From NCBI GenBank assembly GCA_947169265.1, contig CAMVPC010000013.1:1-64000 (forward strand): a DNA stretch of 64,000 nucleotides, read 5' to 3'. The notes under the pieces were generated by a model that saw only the letters and a program-made list of their open reading frames with translations, made no database searches and was not told the DNA's origin. A program made the translations under genes and the position numbers. Each line of letters begins with the position of its first letter. The stretch's first letter is position 1. This DNA comes from an uncultured Prevotellaceae bacterium. GTDB taxonomy: Bacteria > Bacteroidota > Bacteroidia > Bacteroidales > Muribaculaceae. Below, piece by piece: positions 27,199-35,312 of the stretch.

Positions 27199-27232
27199 GG
27201 GCCGCGCCTCCAAGCGCGGCTCGCCATTTTAT
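27199..27232 (+). terminator. Terminator of thrS-infC-rpmI-rplT
   Basis: GGGCCGCGC (27199-27207) pairs with GCGCGGCTC (27214-27222), with one G-U pair, followed by a short T run. Confidence 0.75.
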
Positions 27233-27310
27233 ATAAATAGCGTTTCATAGTATATTGTGTGATTATTTAATAAAATTGCGAAATATTGTATAAGTTCTAA
27301 ATTATTGTTG

Positions 27311-27318
27311 TATTTTTG
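27311..27318 (+). promoter_or_regulatory. Candidate -7 box for trkA-trkH
   Basis: TATTTTTG fits TAnnTTTG, 69 bp before trkA. The nearest -33 candidate is an ATTG with a 22-nt spacer. Confidence 0.4.
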
Positions 27319-27387
27319 CGGTATATACGGAATTTGAAATAACCCAATACCGTTATTGTGACGGGAAAGACAATTGATTAAACTACG

Positions 27388-28722
27388 ATGATTATAACGA
27401 TTATTGGAGCGGGCACCCTGGGGTCTCACTTGGCCAAGTACCTCGCGGAAGAGCACATGGATATTTATATCGTGGACAGGGATGTCACGAAACTCTCCCT
27501 GCTCGACACTGAGCACAACTTAATGACCGTGGTGGGCGATGCCATCGACCTGAATGTGTTGCGTCAAGCAAAAGCCGCCACTTGCGACCTGCTTATCGCT
27601 GCCACCGAAGTGGCTGAGCGCAATTTCGTAGCCTGCGGCTTGGCAAAGTCGATAGGGGCTAAGATGACCGTGGCGCGCGTGGACCGTGTCGATTATCTTG
27701 CCCCCGACAACCGCGAGGTGATAAGGCGCATGGGCGTGGATAATGTCATTTATCCTGAATATCTTCTTTCGCAGGAAATTGTTGAGTCTTTACGACATTC
27801 GTGGGCATGCAACTGGTATGAGTTCAACAAGGGCGAAATGGTGCTCTTGGGAGTGAGGCTTTCAAAGGAGGCGCCCCTTGCCGGCAAATACTTGCGCGAA
27901 CTCGGGAGTGACGCCCGTATTTTCCATGTGGCAGCCATACGTCGTGCGCAAACCACCCTCATCCCCAAAGGCAACCAAATGCTGCTGCCCGACGATATCC
28001 TGTATGTTGCCACCACGCCTGCGAATGTTAATGATGTGGCGAGGCTCACTGGAAAAACGAGCCAAAGCATAGAGCGAGTGTTGATTGCGGGCGGTGGCAA
28101 AACTGCAGAGCTCACGGTGAAAAACGGTGCCCAAGATTTTAATTTCACGGTAATCGATGGCGACATCGAGGTGTGCCAACGCATGATAAGCCAAACGCAC
28201 CTGTGCGACGTGATTCATGGTGAGCCTACCGAGCTCGAGACGCTCGACGAAGCTGGCATCGAGCAGGCCGACGCGTTTGTGGCGCTTACCAAGAACGCTT
28301 CCGAGAATGTGCTCACATGCCTGCTCGCCCGCGAGATGGGGGTGAAGAAAACCATCGCCGAGGTGGAAAAGATGCAGTTCATCAACATGGCCGAATCGTT
28401 CTACATCGAAACCATCCTGAACAAGCAAATGCTCGTGGCTAACACCGTGTTCCAGCTGTTGATTGATGCGGGTGTGGCCTCGGCAAAATGCCTTGCGTTG
28501 CCCGATGCCGAGGTGGTCCAATTGGAAATAAGGGACAATTCGCGCCTTAACGGAGCTGTGGTGAAAAACTTGAATTTGCCCGAAGAACTCACGTTCGCCG
28601 GCATGATTCGCCATGGGAAGAGCATGCTCGTGACCGGGCAGACTTGTTTCGCCAGCGGCGACACGGTGCTCGTGATGTGTTTTGCGGGCGCGTTGCAAAA
28701 GGCTAAAAAACTATTCAATTGA
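27388..28722 (+). CDS. trkA: Trk potassium transporter regulatory subunit TrkA
   Basis: Cytoplasmic ring protein of 444 residues that gates the TrkH channel. It has two RCK units: the first NAD-binding site is IIGAGTLGSHLAKYL with the acidic VDRD end, the second is VLIAGGGKTAE, each followed by a TrkA-C domain (the second near ENVLTCLL to the C-terminus). Nucleotide binding is known to change channel opening in this family. trkH starts two bases after its stop. Confidence 0.96.
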   Translation: MIITIIGAGTLGSHLAKYLAEEHMDIYIVDRDVTKLSLLDTEHNLMTVVGDAIDLNVLRQAKAATCDLLIAATEVAERNFVACGLAKSIGAKMTVARVDRVDYLAPDNREVIRRMGVDNVIYPEYLLSQEIVESLRHSWACNWYEFNKGEMVLLGVRLSKEAPLAGKYLRELGSDARIFHVAAIRRAQTTLIPKGNQMLLPDDILYVATTPANVNDVARLTGKTSQSIERVLIAGGGKTAELTVKNGAQDFNFTVIDGDIEVCQRMISQTHLCDVIHGEPTELETLDEAGIEQADAFVALTKNASENVLTCLLAREMGVKKTIAEVEKMQFINMAESFYIETILNKQMLVANTVFQLLIDAGVASAKCLALPDAEVVQLEIRDNSRLNGAVVKNLNLPEELTFAGMIRHGKSMLVTGQTCFASGDTVLVMCFAGALQKAKKLFN

Positions 28723-28723
28723 T

Positions 28724-30211
28724 ATGTCACACCACTCGAAGACACTGGCGGCCCATCGTGGTATCAACTTCGCGATGATATTACGGGTGCTGGGCCAGCT
28801 GACCATGGTCGAGGCCATTTTCATGGCTTTGCCGCTCTTGGTGTGTCTCTACAAGGGAGAGGACGACTGGAAGGCGTTTGTGATTTCCCTGGCGGTGACT
28901 GCCTCTATGGGTGTGGCGTGCAACTACATGGTGCGCCCCAAGAGCCGTAAGCTGTACCGCCGCGACGGCCTGTTGTTGGCCTCGGTGGCGTGGATTGTGT
29001 TCTCGACGTTCGGTATGTTGCCTTTTCTGTTGTGTTCCACACCGCTTAATGTGAGCGAGGCTTTTTTCGAGGCCATGTCGGGGTTTACCACCACGGGAGC
29101 TACCGTCATCCGCGATGTGGAGATTTGCAGTCATGGCATTCTGTTGTGGCGGGCGCTCACACAGTGGGTGGGCGGCCTGGGCATCATCATTTTCACGCTC
29201 ACCTTCATTCCGGCGCTCAACAATAGCGGCAGCCTCATCCTGTTCCATGCCGAGGCCACGGGCATTACCCACGACAAGCTGGGGGCGCGCATCTCACGCA
29301 CGGCTAAAATCCTGTGGGGGCTCTATAGTTTCCTCACACTGTTGCTCGTGGTGATGTTGTGGCTTGGCCCTATGGGCTTTTTTGAGAGTGTGTGTCAGGG
29401 TTTTACGGCCATTTCCACAGGCGGTTTCTCAACGCGCAACGACAGCATAGCAGCCTTCCACTCACCTTACATCAAGGTGGTGCTCACGGCATTTATGTTT
29501 GTTGGTGGTGTGAGTTTCAGCCTCATCCTGGCCACAGCCAAGAAGCGTGGTCGTGGATTGTGGCGCAACGATGTGCTCAAGGCCTATGTGACGATGATAA
29601 TTGTTTTCTATGTGAGCGTGGTGATAGCAATCGTGGCTCGCGGTAATTACGCCGGCTGGCAAAGTGTCACGGTTGACCCGCTGTTCCACATCGTCTCGGC
29701 GGTTACCTCTACGGGCTTCAGCGCCGGCGATTGGGAGGGATGGGGCTTTTTCGTGCTCACCCTCACTTTCTTTATGATGTACATCGGGGCTTGTGCCGGT
29801 TCCACCACGGGCGGTGCCAAGGTGGACCGCGTGCTCTATCTTCACAAGAATTTCGTACTGGTGGTCAAGCGTTATATCCGCCCGCGTCTTATGCGCTCAA
29901 TCAGTGTCAACGAGCAACTTATCGACAATGAGAAAGGGAGCGAAATTTTCGCTTTTATGGTCATCTACACCTTGTTGATTGTCTTTGGAGGATTGGTACT
30001 CGTGGCGCAGGGATTCCCCATAGTTGATGCTTTCTTCTCTTCCTTCTCGTGCGTGTCGAACAATGGCCTTGGTGCAGGCGTGACTGGTATCACCGGCTCC
30101 TACGACTTCTTGCCATCTTCGGGCTTGTGGATAATGTCGTTCCTCATGCTTGCGGGTAGGCTTGAAATCATGACCATCATCGCCTTGTTCGTGCCTTCCT
30201 TTTGGCGATGA
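28724..30211 (+). CDS. trkH: Trk potassium channel subunit TrkH
   Basis: Membrane protein of 495 residues of the TrkH/KtrB superfamily, with four pore-loop repeats. Visible filter-like segments are SGFTTTGATVI, FTAISTGGFSTRND, SAVTSTGFSAGDWEG and SCVSNNGLGAG; about twelve hydrophobic helices surround them. It carries potassium inward, driven by the membrane potential or proton gradient, with TrkA as gate. The start was set at ATG 28724, just after the trkA stop; an upstream in-frame ATG lies within trkA and adds no homology. Confidence 0.95.
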   Translation: MSHHSKTLAAHRGINFAMILRVLGQLTMVEAIFMALPLLVCLYKGEDDWKAFVISLAVTASMGVACNYMVRPKSRKLYRRDGLLLASVAWIVFSTFGMLPFLLCSTPLNVSEAFFEAMSGFTTTGATVIRDVEICSHGILLWRALTQWVGGLGIIIFTLTFIPALNNSGSLILFHAEATGITHDKLGARISRTAKILWGLYSFLTLLLVVMLWLGPMGFFESVCQGFTAISTGGFSTRNDSIAAFHSPYIKVVLTAFMFVGGVSFSLILATAKKRGRGLWRNDVLKAYVTMIIVFYVSVVIAIVARGNYAGWQSVTVDPLFHIVSAVTSTGFSAGDWEGWGFFVLTLTFFMMYIGACAGSTTGGAKVDRVLYLHKNFVLVVKRYIRPRLMRSISVNEQLIDNEKGSEIFAFMVIYTLLIVFGGLVLVAQGFPIVDAFFSSFSCVSNNGLGAGVTGITGSYDFLPSSGLWIMSFLMLAGRLEIMTIIALFVPSFWR

Positions 30212-30217
30212 ACTTGC

Positions 30218-30817
30218 TTACAGCGAGCAGAAAAGGGTGACGAGGAAGGGAACCGAGAAATCAACGACGAAGCCGTGCATGAGCGAGAGCAGCACAAAAA
30301 CACGGCCCGAGTAGCGAGTGATAACGGGTAGGGTAGTGTCCATTGTGGTGGCACCTCCCAGCGAAATGGGGGCCAGCGGGCCAAAGAAACGTACCAGCAA
30401 GGGTGCGCCAAGCAGAGTGAATATTTCACGCACCACATTGGCCAGCAACGCCACGGTGCCGAGTTCAGCGCCCTGATACTGCGTGATGAGGATGCTCGAG
30501 AGCGAGTAGTAACCAAATCCTGAGCCCACGGCAAGGCAGTCGTTCAGCGAGCGGTGTGGCAGCGCAAAGGCAATGAAGGCGCTGCCGGCCAGCGTGCCCG
30601 TGATGGTCATGAGCGGTATCAGCATCAACCGGCGGTCAAGACGCTTGAAGCTGCGCAACAACTCGCCGTTACCTCCCACGCTAAATCCCACGCAAAACAA
30701 CAGGGCGCACAACGTGTAGAAACCCAGGTCGCTCCAGTTCCAGTCGGGTAACCAGTGCCACAGGCCGCAGGCGATGCCCAGCGCGAAGAATGCCACGATG
30801 GTCAGGCTACCTTTCAC
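30218..30817 (-). CDS. LysO-family transporter, C-terminal half
   Basis: Membrane protein of 199 residues corresponding to the larger C-terminal part of LysO (DUF340), a lysine exporter. About six hydrophobic segments are seen, with conserved-looking GFGYYSLSSILITQYQGAELG and GGATTMDTTLPVI. The start was chosen as GTG 30817, because AAAGGAGGT lies five to seven bases before it and the GTG overlaps the TGA of the upstream gene as GTGA; longer versions starting at ATG would lie wholly inside the neighbour. LysO is one protein in E. coli; here it is made from two coupled genes. Confidence 0.82.
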   Translation of the reverse strand: MKGSLTIVAFFALGIACGLWHWLPDWNWSDLGFYTLCALLFCVGFSVGGNGELLRSFKRLDRRLMLIPLMTITGTLAGSAFIAFALPHRSLNDCLAVGSGFGYYSLSSILITQYQGAELGTVALLANVVREIFTLLGAPLLVRFFGPLAPISLGGATTMDTTLPVITRYSGRVFVLLSLMHGFVVDFSVPFLVTLFCSL

Positions 30818-31092
30818 GACGCACCTCCTTTCGTGCGCCGGCTCCACCACCATAGCACCCATGCAAGCAGTGCGCTGCCGGCACATCCAGCCACGGCCAG
30901 CAGCAGCGCTTCAAGTCCCAGCGTGGCGATGCCGTCGATGATGCGTTGGTTGCAACCCACTTCCACGCCCAGCAGGAAAAGCAGTAGCCATATTAGCACA
31001 TTGATGGCCTTGCCCACGTCTTTTGTGAACCGTCCGCGCAGCATCCATCCGGTGCCCATGCCGCCAAGCATTATCGCTACAATCCAGAACAT
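30814..31092 (-). CDS. LysO-family transporter, N-terminal half
   Basis: Small membrane protein of 92 residues with three hydrophobic segments (FWIVAIMLGGMGTGWML; NVLIWLLLFLLGVEVG; LEALLLAVAGCAGSALLAWVLWWW). It matches the N-terminal part of LysO, and the G-x-E-V-G segment is like the family's first conserved region. The two halves presumably assemble in the membrane to export lysine. Start taken at ATG 31092 (AAAGG nearby); an ATG at 31128 in the same frame is an alternative that would add twelve polar residues. Confidence 0.75.
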   Translation of the reverse strand: MFWIVAIMLGGMGTGWMLRGRFTKDVGKAINVLIWLLLFLLGVEVGCNQRIIDGIATLGLEALLLAVAGCAGSALLAWVLWWWSRRTKGGAS

Positions 31093-31129
31093 GTCGTCGC
31101 CTTTTGATTGAACTAAGTTTAATTCCAAT

Positions 31130-31165
31130 TAAAAAAGCGGAGCAGGCTATTGTGCTTGCTCCGCT
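31130..31165 (-). terminator. Terminator of the tRNA-Glu pair
   Basis: On the reverse strand the arms AGCGGAGCA/TGCTCCGCT (31136-31144 and 31157-31165) pair perfectly and are followed by TTTTTTAATT. Confidence 0.85.
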
Positions 31166-31169
31166 CGGG

Positions 31170-31245
31170 TGGTAGTGAAACAGGGACTCGAACCCTGGTT
31201 TCCGCCGTGAGAGGGCGGCGTCCTAGACCACTAGACGATATCACC
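31170..31245 (-). tRNA. tRNA-Glu (anticodon CTC), copy 2
   Basis: Cloverleaf of 76 nt with CCA encoded. The anticodon stem CCGCC/GGCGG closes loop CTCTCAC, giving CTC for the GAG codon. The T arm is CAGGG-TTCGAGT-CCCTG. The acceptor stem has a G-U first pair and a U-U mismatch at 6:67. It is identical to the copy upstream. Confidence 0.92.
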
Positions 31246-31256
31246 GTGTTTTTAAC

Positions 31257-31332
31257 TGGTAGTGAAACAGGGACTCGAACCCTGGTTTCCGCCGTGAGAG
31301 GGCGGCGTCCTAGACCACTAGACGATATCACC
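31257..31332 (-). tRNA. tRNA-Glu (anticodon CTC), copy 1
   Basis: Identical in sequence to the second copy, 11 bp apart, so the pair is a recent tandem duplication of an 87-bp unit. This copy lies next to the promoter, 17 nt past the -7 box. Confidence 0.92.
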
Positions 31333-31348
31333 GATTAATTTTGCGGTG

Positions 31349-31380
31349 CAAAGTTAGTGACTTTTTTTTGAATGGACAAA
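31349..31380 (-). promoter_or_regulatory. Promoter of the tRNA-Glu pair
   Basis: On the reverse strand TTTG (31380-31377), a 20-nt spacer and TAACTTTG (31356-31349) form a perfect Bacteroidetes promoter. Confidence 0.82.
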
Positions 31381-31394
31381 TTTTTTGGGCGTTT

Positions 31395-31428
31395 TTTGTC
31401 AATAATCACGCGAAATTTTCTAATTTTG
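31395..31428 (+). promoter_or_regulatory. Promoter of DUF362-TonB receptor operon
   Basis: TTTG (31395-31398) and TAATTTTG (31421-31428) are separated by 22 nt, slightly longer than usual. The gene starts 64 bp downstream. Confidence 0.5.
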
Positions 31429-31492
31429 TACGATAATAGCGAAATGTGCGGCTATTCTAATCGAAAATACTAATTGTTTATATTACATCAAA

Positions 31493-32446
31493 ATGAAAAA
31501 ATCTATCATTCTCATCATGGCTGTGGCCATGGCTTTTGCCGCTCAGGCGCAAAGCAAAGTGTATTTCACGCGCGACATTACTCCCGAGGCGCTGGTGAAC
31601 ATCTACAAGGCGCTTGGCGTGCCCGCGCAGGGACGCGTGGCAGTGAAAATCAGCACAGGCGAGGGTGGCAATACACATTACCTCAAACCTACGCTCATCC
31701 GCAATCTTGTGGACGAAGTGAACGGCACTATCGTGGAGTGTTGCACGGCTTACGGCGGTTCGCGCCAGGACGTGTCGAAGCACTGGGCCACGATTCATGA
31801 GCACGGTTTCGACTCGATTTTCGCCGTCGACATCATGGACGAACATGGCAACTTGCGCATTCCCGTGCGCGACAAGCGCCACATCAAGTACGACATCGTG
31901 GGTGAACACCTGGGTCACTACGATTTCATGATTAACCTGGCTCACTTCAAGGGACACGCCATGGGCGGTTTTGGTGGTGTGCTCAAGAACGCTTCGATTG
32001 GCGTGGCTTCGACAGCCGGTAAAGCTTATATCCACAGCGCCGGCGTGACTGTCGACCCCGAACAGTGCTGGCGTAACCTTCCCGAGCAAGACCATTTCCT
32101 CGAGAGCATGGCGGCCGCGGCTCAGGGTGTGCACAACTACTTTGGCGAAGGTCACATTATTTATATTAATGTGATGAACAACATGAGTGTGGATTGTGAC
32201 TGCGATGGCACCCCCGAGGCTCCCAAGCTCAAAGATATGGGTATCCTTGCCTCGACCGACCCTGTGGCGCTCGACAAGGCGTGTCTCGACCTGGTGTTTA
32301 ACCACAAGGGCAGTGCCGGCGACGACGAGAAGCCTCTCATCGCTCGCATCAACCGTCAGCATGGCACCTATATTGTGGATTATGCCGAAAAAATAGGGCT
32401 TGGCTCAAAGCAATATGTGCTTATCAACCTCGATAACGCACGATGA
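31493..32446 (+). CDS. Secreted DUF362-family protein
   Basis: Protein of 317 residues of the DUF362 family with a signal peptide (MKKSIILIMAVAMAFAAQAQ), so it acts in the periplasm or outside. Typical family parts are VAVKISTGEGGNTHYLKPTL, a YDFMINLAHFKGHAMGGFGG core, and GILASTDPVALDKACLDLV. Some DUF362 proteins carry ferredoxin-type cysteine motifs; here only a CDCD pair and a CC pair are seen, with no CxxCxxC, so an iron-sulfur cluster is not obvious. Its stop overlaps the receptor gene's start (ATGA), so both are made together. The biochemical function is unknown. Confidence 0.85.
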   Translation: MKKSIILIMAVAMAFAAQAQSKVYFTRDITPEALVNIYKALGVPAQGRVAVKISTGEGGNTHYLKPTLIRNLVDEVNGTIVECCTAYGGSRQDVSKHWATIHEHGFDSIFAVDIMDEHGNLRIPVRDKRHIKYDIVGEHLGHYDFMINLAHFKGHAMGGFGGVLKNASIGVASTAGKAYIHSAGVTVDPEQCWRNLPEQDHFLESMAAAAQGVHNYFGEGHIIYINVMNNMSVDCDCDGTPEAPKLKDMGILASTDPVALDKACLDLVFNHKGSAGDDEKPLIARINRQHGTYIVDYAEKIGLGSKQYVLINLDNAR

Positions 32447-34305
32447 GAAATATGATACTGGTCACCGCTGTCCTCGTGATAGCGGTGACTGCTACCGCTC
32501 AAACCGATAGCACTGCGGTGCTGCTCGATGATGTGGTGGTGACGGGAACACGCACCGAGACCGCGGCGCGCCGGTTACCCATGACCATCAGTGTGCTTGG
32601 CCGCACAGCCCTCACGGGACAATATTCCCAAAATGTGTTGCCGACGGTTACCGAGCAAGTGCCCGGTGTCTTTGTCACCGGACGCGGACTGCTGGGCTAC
32701 GGCGTGTCGACAGGCGCTGCCGGCGGCATCAAGGTGCGCGGCGTGGGCTCGGGTGCCGATATGCTCGTGCTCGTTGACGGACTGCCGCAGTATGCCGGCA
32801 TGTATGGTCATCCCATTGCCGACGCTTATCACACGATGCTCGCCGAGCGAGTGGAAGTGTTGCGCGGACCGGCCTCACTGCTCTATGGCAGCAACGCTAT
32901 GGGTGGTGTGATGAATATCGTCACGCGCAAGATGGACCGCGATGGCGTGGAAACCGAACTCAACTTTCAGGCCGGGTCCTATGGCACCGTGGAGGGCGGC
33001 GTTACCAATCGTGCCCGTAGCGGGCGTTTCCACAGCATCGCCGGTGTGAACTACGGTCGTACCGATGGTCATCGCCCCCATTCCTCGTTCAACCAATGGA
33101 ACACTTTTCTCAAACTGGGCTACGACTTAAGTAATGCCTGGAAGGTCGAAGGTGACGTGAACTTCACCCGCTTCAATAGCTCAAATCCCGGTGAAGTCAC
33201 CAATCCCTATTTCGACAATGACATGACTATCTCGCGCGGTATGGCGGCCCTGTCGCTGCTCAATAATTACGAACACACCAACGGCGCTCTGCGGCTTTAC
33301 TATAACTGGGGCCATCACAAGATTAACGACGGCTATCACCCGGGAGGCACGCCGCGCACCTCGCTCTACCTGCACGACGACTTGCTGGCGGGGGTGAGTG
33401 TCTATCAGGCGGTAGCGCTCTTTAACGGCAACCGCACCACTTTTGGGTTCGACTACCAGCACTTTGGCGGTCATGCTTTCAACCGCGCTATCGCCGATGG
33501 CGCCGAGACTGATATCGCCGACAAGACTGCCGATGAAGTGGCCGGCTATGTGGATGTGCGACAGCAGTTGGCACCCTGGCTCACGCTCGATGTGGGCGTG
33601 CGTGTGGACCATCACAGCACGAGTGGCACCGAATGGATTCCACAAGGGGGACTTGTGTTCGCTTTGCCGCGTGGCGCCGAGCTTCGCGCGCTGGTGAGCA
33701 AGGGCTTCCGTAATCCCACTATCAGGGAGTTGTATATGTATCCGCCGCAAAATCCCGACCTTGCTCCCGAACGAATGATGAACTACGAGCTGGCTTACAA
33801 GCAGCGATTGCTCAATAATCGCTTGCGCCTGGGTCTTAACGTGTTCTATCTCAATGCCGACAATGTGATTAATACCGTGCGCATTGATGGTAAACCCCGC
33901 AATGTGAACAGCGGTGAAATTAAAAACTGGGGCATCGAGGCCGAGGTGAATTTCGACGTCACGCAAAACCTCGGATTGTGTGGAAACTACAGTTACCTGC
34001 ACATGAAGAATAAACAGCTCGCGGCACCCGAACATAAACTCTATCTTGGGGCTACCTGGAACGTGAAGCGCTTCACGCTCATTACCGGCCTCCAGGCTAT
34101 CGTGGGCCTTTATACAGCCACCGGTCCCGATGTGTCAACCGAGGACTATGTGTTGTGGAACGCTACGGCAAGCTACCGCACGCCACTCGCCGGACTCACC
34201 ATCTTTGTCAAGGGTGAGAATCTGCTGGCGCAGCGCTATGAAATCATGAAGGGATTCCCCATGCCCAAGGCTACTGTGATGGCAGGCGCGAACTTTAAGT
34301 TTTAA
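32443..34305 (+). CDS. TonB-dependent outer-membrane receptor
   Basis: Outer-membrane barrel of 620 residues. A signal peptide (to about residue 20) precedes a TonB box (DDVVVTGTRTE), the plug domain (PMTISVLGR to LLYGSNAMGGVMNIVTRK, including VLVDGLPQYAGMYG and VEVLRGPASLLYG) and the beta-barrel up to the aromatic end GANFKF. It is CirA/BtuB-sized and lacks the N-terminal carboxypeptidase-like domain of SusC proteins, so it more likely takes up a metal chelate or cofactor than a glycan. The substrate cannot be read. Coupling to a secreted DUF362 protein is the main clue. Confidence 0.92.
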   Translation: MRNMILVTAVLVIAVTATAQTDSTAVLLDDVVVTGTRTETAARRLPMTISVLGRTALTGQYSQNVLPTVTEQVPGVFVTGRGLLGYGVSTGAAGGIKVRGVGSGADMLVLVDGLPQYAGMYGHPIADAYHTMLAERVEVLRGPASLLYGSNAMGGVMNIVTRKMDRDGVETELNFQAGSYGTVEGGVTNRARSGRFHSIAGVNYGRTDGHRPHSSFNQWNTFLKLGYDLSNAWKVEGDVNFTRFNSSNPGEVTNPYFDNDMTISRGMAALSLLNNYEHTNGALRLYYNWGHHKINDGYHPGGTPRTSLYLHDDLLAGVSVYQAVALFNGNRTTFGFDYQHFGGHAFNRAIADGAETDIADKTADEVAGYVDVRQQLAPWLTLDVGVRVDHHSTSGTEWIPQGGLVFALPRGAELRALVSKGFRNPTIRELYMYPPQNPDLAPERMMNYELAYKQRLLNNRLRLGLNVFYLNADNVINTVRIDGKPRNVNSGEIKNWGIEAEVNFDVTQNLGLCGNYSYLHMKNKQLAAPEHKLYLGATWNVKRFTLITGLQAIVGLYTATGPDVSTEDYVLWNATASYRTPLAGLTIFVKGENLLAQRYEIMKGFPMPKATVMAGANFKF

Positions 34306-34350
34306 AGGGTAAAGGGTAAAGGGGCTATCGCTATGATATTTTACCCTTTA
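34304..34350. terminator. Terminator between receptor and VanZ-like gene
   Basis: TAAAGGGTAAA (34310-34320) pairs with TTTACCCTTTA (34340-34350). The left arm is part of a short tandem repeat of AAAGGGT. It lies between converging genes. Confidence 0.6.
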
Positions 34351-34360
34351 CACTTTTCTC

Positions 34361-34795
34361 TTAATGATGATGGTGGTGCCGCTTGAACTTGAGTATGTAG
34401 TTGCGAAAGTGCTTGATGAAGAAGAACTTCATGAACAAGAAACCGAGAATAGCACCCGCAAGGTCGGCCACAAGGTCGGCCCACTCAAAGCCTCGGCCGT
34501 TTTGCATCACCAGCTGGGCAACCTCGGCCAGCACACCCAGCGTGAACGCTGCCGCGGCAAAGGCAAGCTCTTTGTTGAGGTTGGTGTGATGCGGCATTTT
34601 GTATTTCGCGTAGTCGAATATATAGGCGCACGCGACTCCTATAAACATGATGATGTGAATCACCTTGTCGGCTCCGGGGAATAAGCGCATCTCTTGTGCG
34701 CCAAAGGGGTCGCTATCAAGCAGGAGATATAGGCAGAGAAAGGTGGCGATTGCCGATAAAACTCCTGTGGGTATGGTATTAATGAGTTTTCTCAC
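34361..34795 (-). CDS. VanZ-like membrane protein
   Basis: Small membrane protein of 144 residues with four hydrophobic segments. It has the VanZ-like pattern DKVIHIIMFIGVACAYIFDY and GVLAEVAQLVMQNGRGFEWADLVADLAGAILG, with the conserved E-x-x-Q and D-x-x-AD residues. VanZ proteins are linked to teicoplanin tolerance, but most homologues have no known function. The C-terminus ends in five histidines, unusual for the family. A TACTTTTG box (34836-34829 reverse) lies 34 bp before the start. Confidence 0.82.
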   Translation of the reverse strand: MRKLINTIPTGVLSAIATFLCLYLLLDSDPFGAQEMRLFPGADKVIHIIMFIGVACAYIFDYAKYKMPHHTNLNKELAFAAAAFTLGVLAEVAQLVMQNGRGFEWADLVADLAGAILGFLFMKFFFIKHFRNYILKFKRHHHHH

Positions 34796-34828
34796 TTGTG
34801 GTTAATCTGCCGTTTAGAAATTGCGCCG

Positions 34829-34836
34829 CAAAAGTA
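34829..34836 (-). promoter_or_regulatory. Candidate -7 box for the VanZ-like gene
   Basis: Reverse-strand TACTTTTG fits TAnnTTTG; no -33 TTTG at 19-21 nt. Confidence 0.4.
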
Positions 34837-34879
34837 ATAAAAAAAATGCAAAGTGGTGCCATTTTTGGTAAGAAGTTAC

Positions 34880-34887
34880 TAAATTTG
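34880..34887 (+). promoter_or_regulatory. Candidate -7 box for the small anchored protein
   Basis: TAAATTTG, 39 bp before the start of the 118-residue gene. The nearest TTTG (34864) is only 12 nt away. Confidence 0.4.
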
Positions 34888-34925
34888 TGGCAGATTAAGA
34901 AGAATTTAGTTTTTTATCTCGTGAC

Positions 34926-35282
34926 ATGGCCAAGTGGAAAGATTTCTTTGCGATGAAACGACACGAACGCGTGGGGGCGCTCGTGGTACTTGTACTTATC
35001 CTTGTCGCTGTGCTGGCTCAGTGGTTAGTACCGCGTTGCACCCACGAGGCCACGCCACCATTAAATGACGAACAGCTTGAACGGTTCGAGCGTGAGACCG
35101 ATACGGCTCTTGTCGTGGAGCGCGAGCGCACTTCGTCGCATCGCCACCATCGTCGCGACACTACCCGCTCGCGCAAGCATCGCTCCTCGTCAAAGCAGAC
35201 CTCTTCCCGAAAATCGTCCTCAGCACCGGCGTCAATCAACCAACGTAATGACATAGTCGAGAACGAGGCCGATCGTGAGTAG
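34926..35282 (+). CDS. Small membrane-anchored basic protein, possibly a shortened helix-hairpin-helix protein
   Basis: Protein of 118 residues. It begins MAKWKDFFAMKRHERVGALV and has one hydrophobic helix (about residues 17-36), then a hydrophilic tail with a very basic Ser/Arg/His/Lys stretch (residues ~58-105). The start resembles the N-terminus of Bacteroidetes proteins that carry a single helix and a C-terminal helix-hairpin-helix DNA-binding domain, but no such domain follows here before the stop. It could be a truncated member or a separate short protein. Function not recognised. Confidence 0.6.
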   Translation: MAKWKDFFAMKRHERVGALVVLVLILVAVLAQWLVPRCTHEATPPLNDEQLERFERETDTALVVERERTSSHRHHRRDTTRSRKHRSSSKQTSSRKSSSAPASINQRNDIVENEADRE

Positions 35283-35312
35283 TGGGTAAAGGGTGATTTA
35301 CCGCATTAAGTA

